Assembly: GCF_004342665.1 (NCBI RefSeq)
Contig: NZ_SMBY01000001.1
Location: forward strand, 596,950 to 660,949
Direction: 5' to 3'
Length of the DNA stretch: 64,000 nt
Origin: Samsonia erythrinae
Lineage (GTDB): Bacteria; Pseudomonadota; Gammaproteobacteria; Enterobacterales; Enterobacteriaceae
Position 1 is the stretch's first letter; each line of letters begins with the position of its first letter. A program made the position numbers and the translations under genes. Under the pieces are notes generated by a model. That model saw only the letters and a list, made by a program, of their open reading frames with translations, did not search any database and had not been told where the DNA came from. This document shows, piece by piece, positions 27,634-36,898 of the stretch.

Positions 27634-28737
27634 CTATGCCGCGTGGCTGCCGAACGTCTTCTCGTCTAGCGTTTGCGTGCGCCACAGCGCCTGTTGGATT
27701 CGTTCGGCATCTGTTGCGAAGGGCAGGCGAGCGGCAATTTTCGGCGCAATCCTGACGTTCTGTGCAATATCGTCGACCCGTTGCGGGCGCTCGTTGAGAC
27801 CGAGCGCGCTCAGCGTTAACGGACTACCATAGCGGCGCAACTGCGTGAGAAGTTCTATGCGGTCGGCATCGTTATCGTGTTCCAGAAAAGCCTGTACGGC
27901 TAATCCAAATCCCACTTTCTCACCGTGTAGCCAGTCATGCAGTTCCGGCAGTCGCGTCATACTGTTGTGAATGGCATGGGCAACACCGATGCGCGGCACC
28001 TCGTCTTTCATGCTGTTCGCCACGCCCGCCAGGGCGATAACGGCATCAATCACACGACGCAGTGCCGGTGTAACCCGACCTTGTACGTTATCCGCGATAG
28101 CCTGTTCGCCATTGCGGTTAAACGTCTCCACCGCCAGCCGCGCCGCCTGTGCCTTGAGCGCTAGCGCCAAACCGTCATCGCCGTGGCGTAAATAAGGTTG
28201 AAACTCATACCATTTCGCCAGCGCATCCACGATACCGGCTTTCAGATAGCGCACCGGGCTGCGGACGATGATCTCGCTGTCCACCAGCACCCAGACCGGC
28301 AAACGCGTCAGCGCATAGGCGCCGTTGTGCGCACCGCTGTCGCTGTATATCACGCTGATGGGCGACCAGGCGGCGCAGGTGGCCGCGATGGTCGGCACGG
28401 TAATCACGGGAAGCTGTCCCAGAATGTCGCCGACGGCTTTGGCGACATCCAGCACGCGCCCGCCGCCAATGCCTAAAATCAGTTCCGCGTTGAATGCACG
28501 CGCCTGAGCGGTCAGCACTTCTATCGCGGGTTTCGTGCAATCGCCGGGCAAAAATGCGACCTGATACCGTAATCCGTGTTCGCTGAGGCTGCGTTCGACG
28601 GCGTCCGACGTCGCTTTCCACGCCTGTGAACTGGTAATAATCAGTAATGTGCGGGCGTGGGGCGCTGCATATTCGCCGACAGAACGAATGACGCCATCAC
28701 GATTCAGATAGGTTTGCGGCGCTTGTATTGCAATCAT
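27634..28737 (-). CDS. Iron-containing alcohol dehydrogenase, HcxA (YbdH)-like
   Basis: A 367-residue group III-type dehydrogenase. The nucleotide site shows GIGGGRVLDVAKAVGD, and the family block TVPTIAATCAAWSPISVIY is shared with E. coli YbdH/HcxA, an NADPH-dependent hydroxycarboxylate dehydrogenase. Metal ligands expected in this fold lie in GIVDALAKWYE, VAHAIHNSM and LHGEKVGFG. It is 128 bases downstream of the sulfonate-type ABC permease on the same strand, so it probably belongs to that operon. With the HcxB-like enzyme at 31952 it forms a pair for 2-hydroxy/2-oxo acids; sulfolactate/sulfopyruvate is a guess from context. Glycerol dehydrogenase is a more distant alternative. Confidence 0.8.
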   Translation of the reverse strand: MIAIQAPQTYLNRDGVIRSVGEYAAPHARTLLIITSSQAWKATSDAVERSLSEHGLRYQVAFLPGDCTKPAIEVLTAQARAFNAELILGIGGGRVLDVAKAVGDILGQLPVITVPTIAATCAAWSPISVIYSDSGAHNGAYALTRLPVWVLVDSEIIVRSPVRYLKAGIVDALAKWYEFQPYLRHGDDGLALALKAQAARLAVETFNRNGEQAIADNVQGRVTPALRRVIDAVIALAGVANSMKDEVPRIGVAHAIHNSMTRLPELHDWLHGEKVGFGLAVQAFLEHDNDADRIELLTQLRRYGSPLTLSALGLNERPQRVDDIAQNVRIAPKIAARLPFATDAERIQQALWRTQTLDEKTFGSHAA

Positions 28738-28865
28738 GTTCGCGATCTCTCATCTCTGCGGGAAAATATAAATCAGTTTTAACAGCGATAGAGAACGCCG
28801 CAAAAGAATAATTCTGGCTATGAATGGGCGGATTTCGCATAACCTGAAAGGTCGCAAAACGCCGC

Positions 28866-29732
28866 CTAACGCTGCATTCCCCAGCGTTTCACCGTGACTT
28901 TTTCGAGCGTGGAAAATACCAGTCCTTCAACCAGCAGCCCGATGATGATGACGGACGCCAGTCCGGCAAAAACACGGTCGGTGTAAAGCTCGTTACGGTT
29001 TTGAAAGATGTACCAGCCCAGACCGCCGTCACCGCTGGAGGCGCCGAATACCAGTTCCGCGGCGATCAGGGTACGCCAGGCAAACGCCCAACCGATCTTC
29101 AGGCCAGAAATAATCGACGGCAGCGCGGCAGGGATCAGAATGGCATTGATGTAGCGAAAACCGCTCAGGCCGTAGTTGCGACCGGCCATACGCAGCGTTT
29201 CCGAAACGCCGAGAAAACCCGAGTAGGTATTCAGCGCCATTGGCCACATCACTGAATGGATCAGGACGAATACCAGGCTCTTTTCCCCCAGACCAAACCA
29301 CAGCAGCGCCAGCGGCAGTAACGCAATCGCGGGCAGCGGGTTGAACATGGACGTTAATGTGCCTAAGAGGTCGCGCCCGAAACGCGTGGAAACCGCCAAT
29401 GCGCTGAGGGCGAGCGCCAACAGGCTACCGATGACATAGCCTTTTAACAGCGTACCGAGCGAAACCACCATCTTATGCGGCAACTCGCCGCTGGCGATAT
29501 CGTCGCGAAAAGCCTGAAAGGTTTGCAGGAAACCGGGCAACATCAGATCGTTGTTTTGCCAGCGTGCGGCAAATTCCCACAGAACAAGCAACCCGGCCAG
29601 CAGTACCAGCTTGCGCAGCCAGGTCTGATTCCACAGGCGTGCCGCCAGTGGAAGAGGCTGATTAAGCGTGAAATCTTTCAGCGGCGCCAGTTCACGCTGA
29701 TACTCGGGTCGCAGGGGGGGCTGAATGCGCAT
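28866..29732 (-). CDS. ABC permease, SsuC/TauC-type (sulfonate/nitrate family)
   Basis: A 288-residue permease with about six membrane helices and the BPD signature region (LRMAGRNYGLSGFRYINAIL, followed by IPAALPSIISGLKIGWAFAW). This is the SsuC/TauC branch. ATG 29732 is chosen because AAGG lies 8 bases before it and longer versions add a non-conserved N-terminus; it overlaps the ATPase gene by 41 bases. It carries the substrate delivered by the binding protein encoded two genes upstream. The substrate is probably an alkylsulfonate or related sulfonated acid, judged by family and neighbours. Confidence 0.86.
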   Translation of the reverse strand: MRIQPPLRPEYQRELAPLKDFTLNQPLPLAARLWNQTWLRKLVLLAGLLVLWEFAARWQNNDLMLPGFLQTFQAFRDDIASGELPHKMVVSLGTLLKGYVIGSLLALALSALAVSTRFGRDLLGTLTSMFNPLPAIALLPLALLWFGLGEKSLVFVLIHSVMWPMALNTYSGFLGVSETLRMAGRNYGLSGFRYINAILIPAALPSIISGLKIGWAFAWRTLIAAELVFGASSGDGGLGWYIFQNRNELYTDRVFAGLASVIIIGLLVEGLVFSTLEKVTVKRWGMQR

Positions 29733-30558
29733 AGAGTTGACCTTGTGTTGCGGTGACGGGTGAGGACGTATCGACATCGGTTGGAAAAAGAAGATGGTGA
29801 ATACGCTGTGCGGTAGTCTGGAAGGCTTCACTGCCTTGATCGCTCAATGCAAACTGATGGCAGTTGATTTCCGCCCGGACGCGGCCCGGATGTGGCGAGA
29901 GCAGCAAAATCCGGCTGCCGACGATCAGGGCTTCCTCGATCGAGTGGGTGACAAACAGCAGCGTGAAGCGCACCTCTTCCCACAGCGCCAGCAGCTCTTC
30001 CTGCATTTTGCGTCGGGTCAGCGCATCCAGCGCGGCGAACGGTTCATCCATAAGCAACACTTTCGGCTGCATGGTCAGCGCCCGCGCGATGGCGACCCGC
30101 TGCTTCATCCCGCCGGACAGCGTATGCGGGTAGGCATCGGCAAATTTCGTCAGTCCGACTTTATCGAGAAAATAGCGGGCGCGCGCTTCCGCCTCGGCGC
30201 GCGTTGCCTGACGGCTGGCAACCAGCGGAAATAGCGTATTTTCCAGCACGGTTTTCCACGGCGGCAACTGATCGAACTCCTGAAAGACCATGATGCGATC
30301 CGGGCCCGGACGCGTAACCGGCTGACCGTCGAGACGGATTTCGCCGTCGACCGGCGCGAGAAAACCGCCGATGGATTTCAGCAGGCTGGATTTGCCGCAG
30401 CCGGAAGGCCCTAATAGCACAAAGCGCTCGGCGGGAAAAACGTCAAAACTCACATCATGGGTGGCGCGTACCAGACTGCGCCGGGTTCGGTATTCCAGCC
30501 CGACGCCGTCCACCTGCAACAGCGGTTGGGCGACGGTATCGTAAGCGTCTTGTGTCAT
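29692..30558 (-). CDS. ABC ATPase, SsuB/TauB-type
   Basis: A 288-residue ATPase with Walker A (LLGPSGCGKSSLLKSI), Q-loop (MVFQEFDQLPPWKTVLEN), signature (LSGGMKQRVAIARAL), Walker B (VLLMDEPFAALDALTR) and switch His (FVTHSIEEALIVGSRI). The PFAALDALTR form is typical of the nitrate/sulfonate/taurine group. It is encoded between the binding protein and the permease. The C-terminus extends about 30 residues past the usual end and overlaps the permease start, which suggests coupled translation. Confidence 0.88.
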   Translation of the reverse strand: MTQDAYDTVAQPLLQVDGVGLEYRTRRSLVRATHDVSFDVFPAERFVLLGPSGCGKSSLLKSIGGFLAPVDGEIRLDGQPVTRPGPDRIMVFQEFDQLPPWKTVLENTLFPLVASRQATRAEAEARARYFLDKVGLTKFADAYPHTLSGGMKQRVAIARALTMQPKVLLMDEPFAALDALTRRKMQEELLALWEEVRFTLLFVTHSIEEALIVGSRILLLSPHPGRVRAEINCHQFALSDQGSEAFQTTAQRIHHLLFPTDVDTSSPVTATQGQLYAHSAPPATRVSA

Positions 30559-30611
30559 GCTTGTTCTCCTGCGTTGTGGCGAGGGATGTCGTCGAATGCG
30601 TTTGAGTCTGG

Positions 30612-31640
30612 TTAGCTGCCCGGCTGTTCATGGATTTCAGCAAAGAAATAGTCTTTCCAGGAGGCGGCTTTGTTTTTCAACACGCCAAGCTGTTGCAGCT
30701 TTTCAGCATAAACGTAGGTGCGTTCAGGGGTGATCGTGAAATCGATCTCGGGATCGGCGACGATGCGTTTCACCAGTTCGGGATCCAGTTTCGATTTCTC
30801 GACCCGGATATAGGTTTCAGCCGCGGCGGCTTTATCCGCCTTGATAATTTGCGACGCTTCCTTCAACGCCTCATAGAAGGCGCGGTAGGTTTTCGGGTTC
30901 TCGTCATGGAATTTCTGCGTGGTATAGAGCACGTTGAACGTCGCCTGACCGCCCAGCACGTCATAAGAACTCAGAATCTTGTGGACGTTGGCATGTTCCA
31001 GCGCCTGATATTGGAAGGGCGGGCTGGAGAAGTGGGCGTTGATTTCAGATGCGCCGGCGATAAGCGCGGCGCTGGCGTCGGGATGCGGCAAGCTGACGGA
31101 AATCTTATCGAAGCGTTTGAAATCCTCTGCGCCGTAGAGTCTGGCGGTTTCGATCTGTAGCGTGCGGGACTGGAAGCCAACCCCCGCAGCGGGTACGGCG
31201 ATACGGTCTTTGTCGCTTAAATCACGAATTGTTTTCACCGCCGGGTTATTGCTGAGTAAATAATTGGGCATAGAGCCGAGCGAGGCGATCGCTTTCACAT
31301 TCTGGCGACCCTGTGTGCGATCCCATACGGTCAGCATCGGCGGAACGCCAGCGGAGGCGACATCCAGCGCGCCGGACAGCAGCGCTTCGTTGATCGCCGT
31401 GGCGCCGGAGAGCGTGCGCCAGTCTACTTTGATATCCAGCCCTTGCTGTTTGCCGTGTTTTTCAATCAGCTTCTGGTCGCGCACGACATCCAGCATCAGG
31501 TAACCGATGCCGAACTGTTGTGCAATGCTGATATTCCCTTCCGCACTGACGCCGAAGGCGTTGAAGGTCAGCCCTATCATGGCGGCAACGCGGGTGAGAC
31601 GCGTCAATTTTTTCGCAGGTGTTGAGTGCTTCATTCTCAT
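30612..31640 (-). CDS. Periplasmic binding protein, SsuA/TauA-like
   Basis: A 342-residue protein with a signal peptide (FNAFGVSAEG region) and a type II binding fold of the NMT1/SsuA family. Segments such as VDWRTLSGATAINEALLSGA, LDVASAGVPPMLTVWD, and DLSDKDRIAVPAAGVG match sulfonate and nitrate binding proteins. It opens the minus-strand arm of a divergent locus: binding protein, ATPase, permease, HcxA-like dehydrogenase. The opposite arm encodes a CuyA-like lyase and an aspartate-racemase-like enzyme, so a sulfonated amino or hydroxy acid is a reasonable ligand. Taurine or nitrate-type ligands cannot be ruled out. Confidence 0.82.
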   Translation of the reverse strand: MRMKHSTPAKKLTRLTRVAAMIGLTFNAFGVSAEGNISIAQQFGIGYLMLDVVRDQKLIEKHGKQQGLDIKVDWRTLSGATAINEALLSGALDVASAGVPPMLTVWDRTQGRQNVKAIASLGSMPNYLLSNNPAVKTIRDLSDKDRIAVPAAGVGFQSRTLQIETARLYGAEDFKRFDKISVSLPHPDASAALIAGASEINAHFSSPPFQYQALEHANVHKILSSYDVLGGQATFNVLYTTQKFHDENPKTYRAFYEALKEASQIIKADKAAAAETYIRVEKSKLDPELVKRIVADPEIDFTITPERTYVYAEKLQQLGVLKNKAASWKDYFFAEIHEQPGS

Positions 31641-31951
31641 TTTCTCTGGTTATTAAACGCTGAACGATTCGGGCGACAAAAAAGGAAAAACGACAGGCGA
31701 CTATCTCAATAAATAACGCGTCGTAATGAATGCTCCAAACCAATATCCTATTTTTTTGACGCCGTGCAAATAAAGTGTTTTTTGTAATAACTTAGAATAA
31801 AGGTGATGTTAATTAACGTATTATTCGAGAAAATAAGTCAATAACCGCTTTAGCTAAATATTCACTATGGATAGTTTTATTTTTCAGTTAAGGATAAAAA
31901 CCCGCGCGTTATAGTGGCGCTACATATTCATTTCGCTACATAGAGAATTAT
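31641..31951. other. AT-rich divergent control region of the sulfonate-type locus
   Basis: These 311 bases hold both outward promoters and no gene. The AT-rich composition and divergent layout are typical of LysR-activated sulfonate promoters (Cbl/CysB), but no binding site can be fixed by eye. Confidence 0.5.
31888..31915 (+). promoter_or_regulatory. Possible promoter of the HcxB-like/CuyA-like operon
   Basis: TTAAGG, 16 bases, then TATAGT, ending 36 bases before the first start codon. The -10 is good and the -35 poor, as expected for an activator-dependent promoter. Confidence 0.35.
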
Positions 31952-32983
31952 ATGCCTGTTTTTAGCCATCATTATTTACGTGATTATTTGCACGACCGGC
32001 TGACGGATAAAGACGTCAACACGGCGATTGCGAGAATTGTGGCGGATAATCTTGTCGAATCCAGCCTGAAAGGGCATGACTCGCACGGCGTGAGTATGCT
32101 GCCGCGCTATATTGACGCCATCCGGGAAGGCGGGCTTTCACCCCATGCGCAAGCGGAAAAAACGTTGGATTTCGGCCCGCTGATTTCGTTTGACGGGCAG
32201 CAGGGTTTTGGTCAGGTGGTGGCCAAGCAGGCACTGGACGAAGGCATTGCACGTGCGCAGACGCATGGCCTGGCGGTGGTGAGTTTAGCCAATGCGCACC
32301 ATTTGGGGCGCATTGGCGCGTGGGCGGAGCAGGCCGCCGAGGTCGGACTGGTGTCGTTGCATTTTGCGAATGTCTATACCGGTAGACCCGTGGTGCTGCC
32401 GTGGCAGGGGCAGCAGGCGCGTTTTGGCACCAATCCGTTTTGCGCCGGTATTCCGGTGGCGCAGGACGATCCGGTGATTCTGGATTTCGCCACCAGTGTG
32501 ATTGCGGGGAACAAAGCCCGCATCGCATGGAATGAAGGCAAGTCGGTGGCGCCCGGCAGCATCGTGGATAATGAAGGCAATCCGACCATCGATCCTCGCT
32601 GGTTGATGGAGCAACCACTGGGGGCGTTATTGCCTTTTGGTGAACATAAAGGCTCGGGGCTTTCGCTGATTTGCTCGCTGCTTGGCGCCGCGTTGACCGG
32701 CGGAAAAACCGAGCGCATAGCGAAAAGCGAAGGTAAGCAAATTATTAACAGCATGCTGTCGATTTTAATCGATCCGCAAAAATTAGGCGGCGCCGAAACC
32801 TATCAACAGGAAATTCCGGCGCTATTAGCGTGGGTGCGCCAATCCCGCAATGACGGTGAATTATTGTTGCCCGGCGATAAAGAAAAACAATGTTGTCGCC
32901 AGCGACGGGAAAGAGGTATTTTTGTCGATGATGTCAGCTGGGAGCAATTATCTTATTTAAATAAAAACGTGGCCGCTTTTTAA
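31952..32983 (+). CDS. Malate/lactate-type dehydrogenase (Ldh_2 family), HcxB/ComC-like
   Basis: A 343-residue NAD(P)-dependent 2-hydroxyacid dehydrogenase of the Ldh_2 family. Family marks are [18 protein letters not shown], the catalytic-region [31 protein letters not shown] and [17 protein letters not shown]. It is close in pattern to E. coli YbiC/HcxB. ComC, the (R)-sulfolactate dehydrogenase, belongs to the same family, so oxidation of sulfolactate to sulfopyruvate is a candidate reaction here. It leads the plus-strand arm, 85 bases before the CuyA-like gene. Other 2-hydroxyacids such as malate or ureidoglycolate are alternatives. Confidence 0.85.
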   Translation: MPVFSHHYLRDYLHDRLTDKDVNTAIARIVADNLVESSLKGHDSHGVSMLPRYIDAIREGGLSPHAQAEKTLDFGPLISFDGQQGFGQVVAKQALDEGIARAQTHGLAVVSLANAHHLGRIGAWAEQAAEVGLVSLHFANVYTGRPVVLPWQGQQARFGTNPFCAGIPVAQDDPVILDFATSVIAGNKARIAWNEGKSVAPGSIVDNEGNPTIDPRWLMEQPLGALLPFGEHKGSGLSLICSLLGAALTGGKTERIAKSEGKQIINSMLSILIDPQKLGGAETYQQEIPALLAWVRQSRNDGELLLPGDKEKQCCRQRRERGIFVDDVSWEQLSYLNKNVAAF

Positions 32984-33068
32984 CAGAACGACGCCGCGAC
33001 TTTTATATCGCGAGCGTAACGATGCACGGCATCACCTCAATCTGTCATCCGTATTCCAGGAGAATATT

Positions 33069-34082
33069 ATGCACCTTGCCCGATTCCCTCGTTTATCGCT
33101 GGGCCATTTTCCTACGCCGCTGGAGGCGTTGCCGAACCTGTCTGCCTATCTGGGGGGGCCGACAATTTATATCAAGCGTGACGACGCCACGGGGCTGGCG
33201 ACCGGCGGCAATAAAACCCGCAAGCTGGAGTTCCTGTTGGCCGATGCGCAGCAGCAAGGGGCGGATGTCATCATTACGCAGGGCGCGACGCAATCTAACC
33301 ATGTTCGGCAAACCATTGCCGCAGCGGCAAAGCTGGGGTTGAAAACCAAAATCCTGTTGGAGAAACGGGTTGAAGACTACGGTGAAGACTATCAGCGCTC
33401 CGGCAACGTCCTGTTGGATAATCTGCTGGGCGGTGAGATTGTCGATCATCTGCCGGCGGGGACGGATATGCAGCAGGCGATGGAAACGCTGGCGGCCTCC
33501 CTGCGTAAAGACGGGCTCAGACCGTATGTCATTCCCGGCGGCGGCTCCAGTCCGGTCGGCGCGCTGGGCTATGTCGCCTGTGCGGAAGAGCTGCTGTACC
33601 AGTCCAGCCAGCAGCGCCTTCGCATCGATCATATCGTTCACGCCACCGGCAGCACCGGGACGCAGGCGGGCCTGGCCGTCGGCCTGAACGCGACGCACAG
33701 TCAGATTCCGCTGTTAGGCATCAGCGTCAGAGCGCCTAAAGCGAAGCAGGAGGAGAACGTTTATGCGCTGGCGCAGCGTACCTGGCAACAGTTGGGGATC
33801 CCAGGAGAACTGCCGCACAGCGTCGTGCAGGTCAACAGCGACTACGTCGGTAAAGGCTATGGCATTCCCACAGAAGGGACGCTGGAAGCGCTCAGGCTGC
33901 TGGCCCAACTGGAAGGCATTCTGCTCGATCCGGTCTATTCCGGGAAAGGGATGGCGGGGCTGATTGATCTGATCCGTCAAGGGCATTTTCATCCCGATGA
34001 AAACATCGTCTTCATCCATACCGGCGGCTCGGCCGGTCTGTTCGGCTACCGTCAACTGTTCGAACAGACGGCTGCCCAATGA
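33069..34082 (+). CDS. L-cysteate sulfo-lyase (CuyA)-like or D-cysteine desulfhydrase
   Basis: A 337-residue PLP enzyme of the ACC deaminase/D-cysteine desulfhydrase family. The Schiff-base lysine is Lys49 in [11 protein letters not shown]; the phosphate-binding and active-site stretches are [26 protein letters not shown] and [13 protein letters not shown]. Compared from memory, blocks such as [26 protein letters not shown] and [14 protein letters not shown] look more like CuyA, which cleaves L-cysteate to pyruvate, sulfite and ammonia, than like E. coli DcyD. The neighbours (sulfonate-type importer, Ldh_2 enzyme) support a sulfonate role. D-cysteine desulfhydration remains the main alternative. 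It overlaps the next gene by 4 bases. Confidence 0.8.
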   Translation: MHLARFPRLSLGHFPTPLEALPNLSAYLGGPTIYIKRDDATGLATGGNKTRKLEFLLADAQQQGADVIITQGATQSNHVRQTIAAAAKLGLKTKILLEKRVEDYGEDYQRSGNVLLDNLLGGEIVDHLPAGTDMQQAMETLAASLRKDGLRPYVIPGGGSSPVGALGYVACAEELLYQSSQQRLRIDHIVHATGSTGTQAGLAVGLNATHSQIPLLGISVRAPKAKQEENVYALAQRTWQQLGIPGELPHSVVQVNSDYVGKGYGIPTEGTLEALRLLAQLEGILLDPVYSGKGMAGLIDLIRQGHFHPDENIVFIHTGGSAGLFGYRQLFEQTAAQ

Positions 34083-34795
34083 GTACGACGCTGATTGGCG
34101 TGTTGGGCGGCATGGGACCGCTGGCGACGGTCGATCTGTTGCATAAAATCGTTGAGGAAACGCCCGCCAGCCGCGATCAGGACCATGTGCCGGTGGTCGT
34201 CTGGAATGTGCCGCAGGTTCCCGACCGCCAGCAGGCGCTGGCTGGCACCGGTGAATCGCCGTTACCGATGCTATTGCACGCCGTTCGACAGCTTAATCGC
34301 TTGTCGGTTAGTCATATTGTGGTGCCGTGTAACACGGCGCACCATTGGTTTGATGCGTTGGCTGAGACAAGCGATGCGCCGCTGGTGCACATGGCCGACG
34401 CCACCTTGCATGCACTGACTCACGCGGCAGAGATAAAGGCATCGCCGCGCAAAATCGGGCTGATCGCGACTCACGGGACGCTTAACGCCGGGTGGTATCA
34501 GCAGCGCTTTGCCACACGGCTCTGCGCTGAAACGGTGGTGCCGGACGAGCAGGAAATGGCTACGCTTTTTGTGCCGGGGTGTTATGCGGTGAAACGCGGC
34601 GAGCTCTCGCTGGGCGGACAACTGTTGGATCGACTTGCGGCACAGCTGGTGGCGCGGGGTGCGGAGTCTCTGGTTTTGGCCTGTACGGAAGTGCCTCCGG
34701 CGCTGCACGCTGTGGCGTCACGCTGGCGGACGATCAGTATCGATCCGACACGGGCGCTGGCGCAGGCCTGCGTTCGTCTCTGGCAGCAGCGATAA
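34079..34795 (+). CDS. Aspartate racemase-family protein linked to the CuyA-like gene
   Basis: A 238-residue Asp/Glu racemase homologue with both catalytic cysteines: [11 protein letters not shown] and [11 protein letters not shown]. It starts [17 protein letters not shown]. Start and upstream stop share ATGA, so it is translated together with the CuyA-like gene. It is a distinct paralogue of the gene at 5509-6225, of the same length but with many differences. Cysteate is the sulfonate analogue of aspartate, so a D/L-cysteate (or D-aspartate) racemase is a reasonable guess; the substrate is not known. A strong terminator follows directly. Confidence 0.87.
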   Translation: MSTTLIGVLGGMGPLATVDLLHKIVEETPASRDQDHVPVVVWNVPQVPDRQQALAGTGESPLPMLLHAVRQLNRLSVSHIVVPCNTAHHWFDALAETSDAPLVHMADATLHALTHAAEIKASPRKIGLIATHGTLNAGWYQQRFATRLCAETVVPDEQEMATLFVPGCYAVKRGELSLGGQLLDRLAAQLVARGAESLVLACTEVPPALHAVASRWRTISIDPTRALAQACVRLWQQR

Positions 34796-34825
34796 AAAGC
34801 CGCCCATTTTTGTTGGGCGGCTTTT
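34795..34825. terminator. Bidirectional terminator after the racemase-family gene and dcuB
   Basis: AAAAGCCGCCCA and TGGGCGGCTTTT form a 12-bp stem with a 6-7 base loop, giving T tracts on both strands. It lies between convergent genes. Confidence 0.9.
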
Positions 34826-34842
34826 GCATGCGGAGAACGGAA

Positions 34843-36183
34843 TTACAGGAAGCCGTACATCGCGGCAAACACCCAGCCAAAGATACAGGAGGTGGTTACG
34901 CCAATGAGTCCCGGCAGGATAAAGCTGTGGTTGATAACGAAACGTCCGATCTTGGTGGTGCCGGAACGGTCAAACTGAATCGCCGCCAGGTCGCTTGGGT
35001 AGGTCGGCAGAATATAGTAACCGTAACAGGCAGGCGCAGACGCCACGATATACGCCGGATCGACGCCAATCGCCAGCGCAACGGGGACAATGGCCGCCAG
35101 TGCCGCTGCCTGCGAGTTAACAAACTTCGATACAATCAGCAGGATAATGGCGTAAGCCCAGGGATAGACTTTCACCAATGAGCCGAGCGTGGATTTGATC
35201 TCTTCCAGATGCGCGCCGAACATGGTTTCGGCCATCCAGGCGATACCGTATACCGCGACGATGGCGATCATCCCTGAACGGAACACTTCATTTTTCGAGA
35301 TCGATGCCGGATTGGTTTTGGTCGCAATAATGATGATGGCACCAGACAGCAGCATAAACATCTGAATAACCAGCACCATCGACAGGGGTTTTCCGTTAAA
35401 GACCGGACGCAGCGCTTCATCTGCGCCCAGAAGCGCAACGGAAGCGATGGTTGCCAGAAAAATCCACATCGCGACCCAGTTACTGCGCGGCAGTTTTTTG
35501 TCCAGCAGCGTGGCGGTATCGCCATAGACATATTGTTTATTTTCGGGGTCGGCGATGAATTTCTGGAAGTCAGCATCCTCGTCCAACTCTTTACCGCGGA
35601 ACCAGCTGAAAATCCCGATCGCCAGAATGCCCAGCAGGGTAGAGGGGATGGTAATTGACAGCAGGTCAAGGAACCCCAGATGCTTACCCTGGAAGGTGAA
35701 GTTAGCCAACATCGCGACCAGCGACACCACGGCAACAGACACCGGGCTGGCGATGATCCCCATTTGTGCGCCGATTGAACTGGCGGCCATCGGTCTTTCT
35801 GGTCGGATATTATTCTTGATGGCGACATCGTAAATAATCGGCAGAATGGTATAGACCACGTGACCGGTACCGCACAGGATTGTCAGAATACAGGTGACGA
35901 ACGGCGCGATAATCGAGACGTATTTCGGGTTACGTCGCAGCATGCGCTCCGCGAGTTGCAGCATGACATCCAACCCACCTGATGCCTGAAGCGTCGCGGA
36001 TGCCGCCACCACGGCAATAATGACCAGCATGACATCTACCGGTGGTTTACCTGGCTGTAGTTTAAAGATAAAGACCAGAATCACAAGCCCAATCCCGCCT
36101 AATAAACCCAGCGCGATCCCACCTTTTCTTGCACCATAAAAAAGGCAGATAAGGACAATGACTAATTGAATGATGAAATCCAT
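34843..36183 (-). CDS. dcuB: Anaerobic C4-dicarboxylate antiporter DcuB
   Basis: A 446-residue inner-membrane protein, exactly the length of E. coli DcuB and nearly identical through blocks such as [37 protein letters not shown] and [20 protein letters not shown]. It exchanges fumarate, malate or aspartate for succinate during fumarate respiration. Upstream is an FNR-type box correctly spaced from a -10 element, in agreement with anaerobic induction in E. coli. GGGG lies before the ATG. The gene is convergent with the racemase-family gene. Confidence 0.95.
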   Translation of the reverse strand: MDFIIQLVIVLICLFYGARKGGIALGLLGGIGLVILVFIFKLQPGKPPVDVMLVIIAVVAASATLQASGGLDVMLQLAERMLRRNPKYVSIIAPFVTCILTILCGTGHVVYTILPIIYDVAIKNNIRPERPMAASSIGAQMGIIASPVSVAVVSLVAMLANFTFQGKHLGFLDLLSITIPSTLLGILAIGIFSWFRGKELDEDADFQKFIADPENKQYVYGDTATLLDKKLPRSNWVAMWIFLATIASVALLGADEALRPVFNGKPLSMVLVIQMFMLLSGAIIIIATKTNPASISKNEVFRSGMIAIVAVYGIAWMAETMFGAHLEEIKSTLGSLVKVYPWAYAIILLIVSKFVNSQAAALAAIVPVALAIGVDPAYIVASAPACYGYYILPTYPSDLAAIQFDRSGTTKIGRFVINHSFILPGLIGVTTSCIFGWVFAAMYGFL

Positions 36184-36258
36184 AGTAGCCCCATTGCATT
36201 GCTATATAAGATGAACGGATGTCGTTAAAATTAAAATAAATACGTTGTTACTGTCGGT

Positions 36259-36301
36259 ACTATATGGACGGGTTGTTATTTGTTTTTTTGATCTAAATCT
36301 A
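36259..36301 (-). promoter_or_regulatory. FNR-dependent promoter of dcuB
   Basis: TTGATCTAAATCTA (36288-36301) matches the FNR consensus TTGAT-N4-ATCAA in 8 of 10 fixed positions. On the minus strand TATAGT (36264-36259) forms a -10. With the start point near 36252-36253, the FNR box is centred at about -41.5 to -42.5, the classic class II activator position. Confidence 0.65.
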
Positions 36302-36898
36302 TTAATTTTTATCTTTGCGTTATTTGCTGAAAATAGAAGATCTCGATCGCAATAATGATGTTTTTGTGGTTTATTTAGTTTATTAACTGTAAGATTAATT
36401 TAGTAATGAGTTGCTATGGCGCTTGATTGTGTTTTTGTTAATTCTATTGGGTGTTTTCTTTAAAATTATTGAATGCTTGTTTTTGTTTTGTTGTTGTTAA
36501 TTTTATTTTAATTTCTATTTCGGTTAATTTTTTTCGCAGGAAAAACCAATTTAATTTCAGCCTGGCTACTCATAAAGGGTTGTTTTCATTTATTGTATTG
36601 TTTTTCAATAAGTAGCTTTATAAAGATGGCGTGAATCCCCATTCTGCCTGAAAGTCAATGTTGGCTGGTGGATGATGAGGTGAAAATAAGGAGATAGGCG
36701 TGGGCTGTGGCATTGAGGTCAGGCGCATCGCTATCTTTTGTTTTATTCTTTTTCTCCTTAAATACAGAGGGAATGTATTTTTTTAGCGTAATCGGTTATT
36801 AGTATGAAATCCTTATAAATATTTTAGAATATATGGCGAATTATTTCCCCGACGCGCCACGCGTGCGGTCTGATGCTGACCGCGATAACGCCATTGGC
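36302..36898. other. AT-rich gene-free region between dcuB and the TolC-family gene
   Basis: About 600 bases, markedly T-rich on the plus strand, with no supported reading frame. It contains the far upstream part of the dcuB promoter region and the untranslated end of the has operon. A short stem (GCGGTC with GACCGC) near 36866-36884 lies just after the has operon. Confidence 0.5.
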
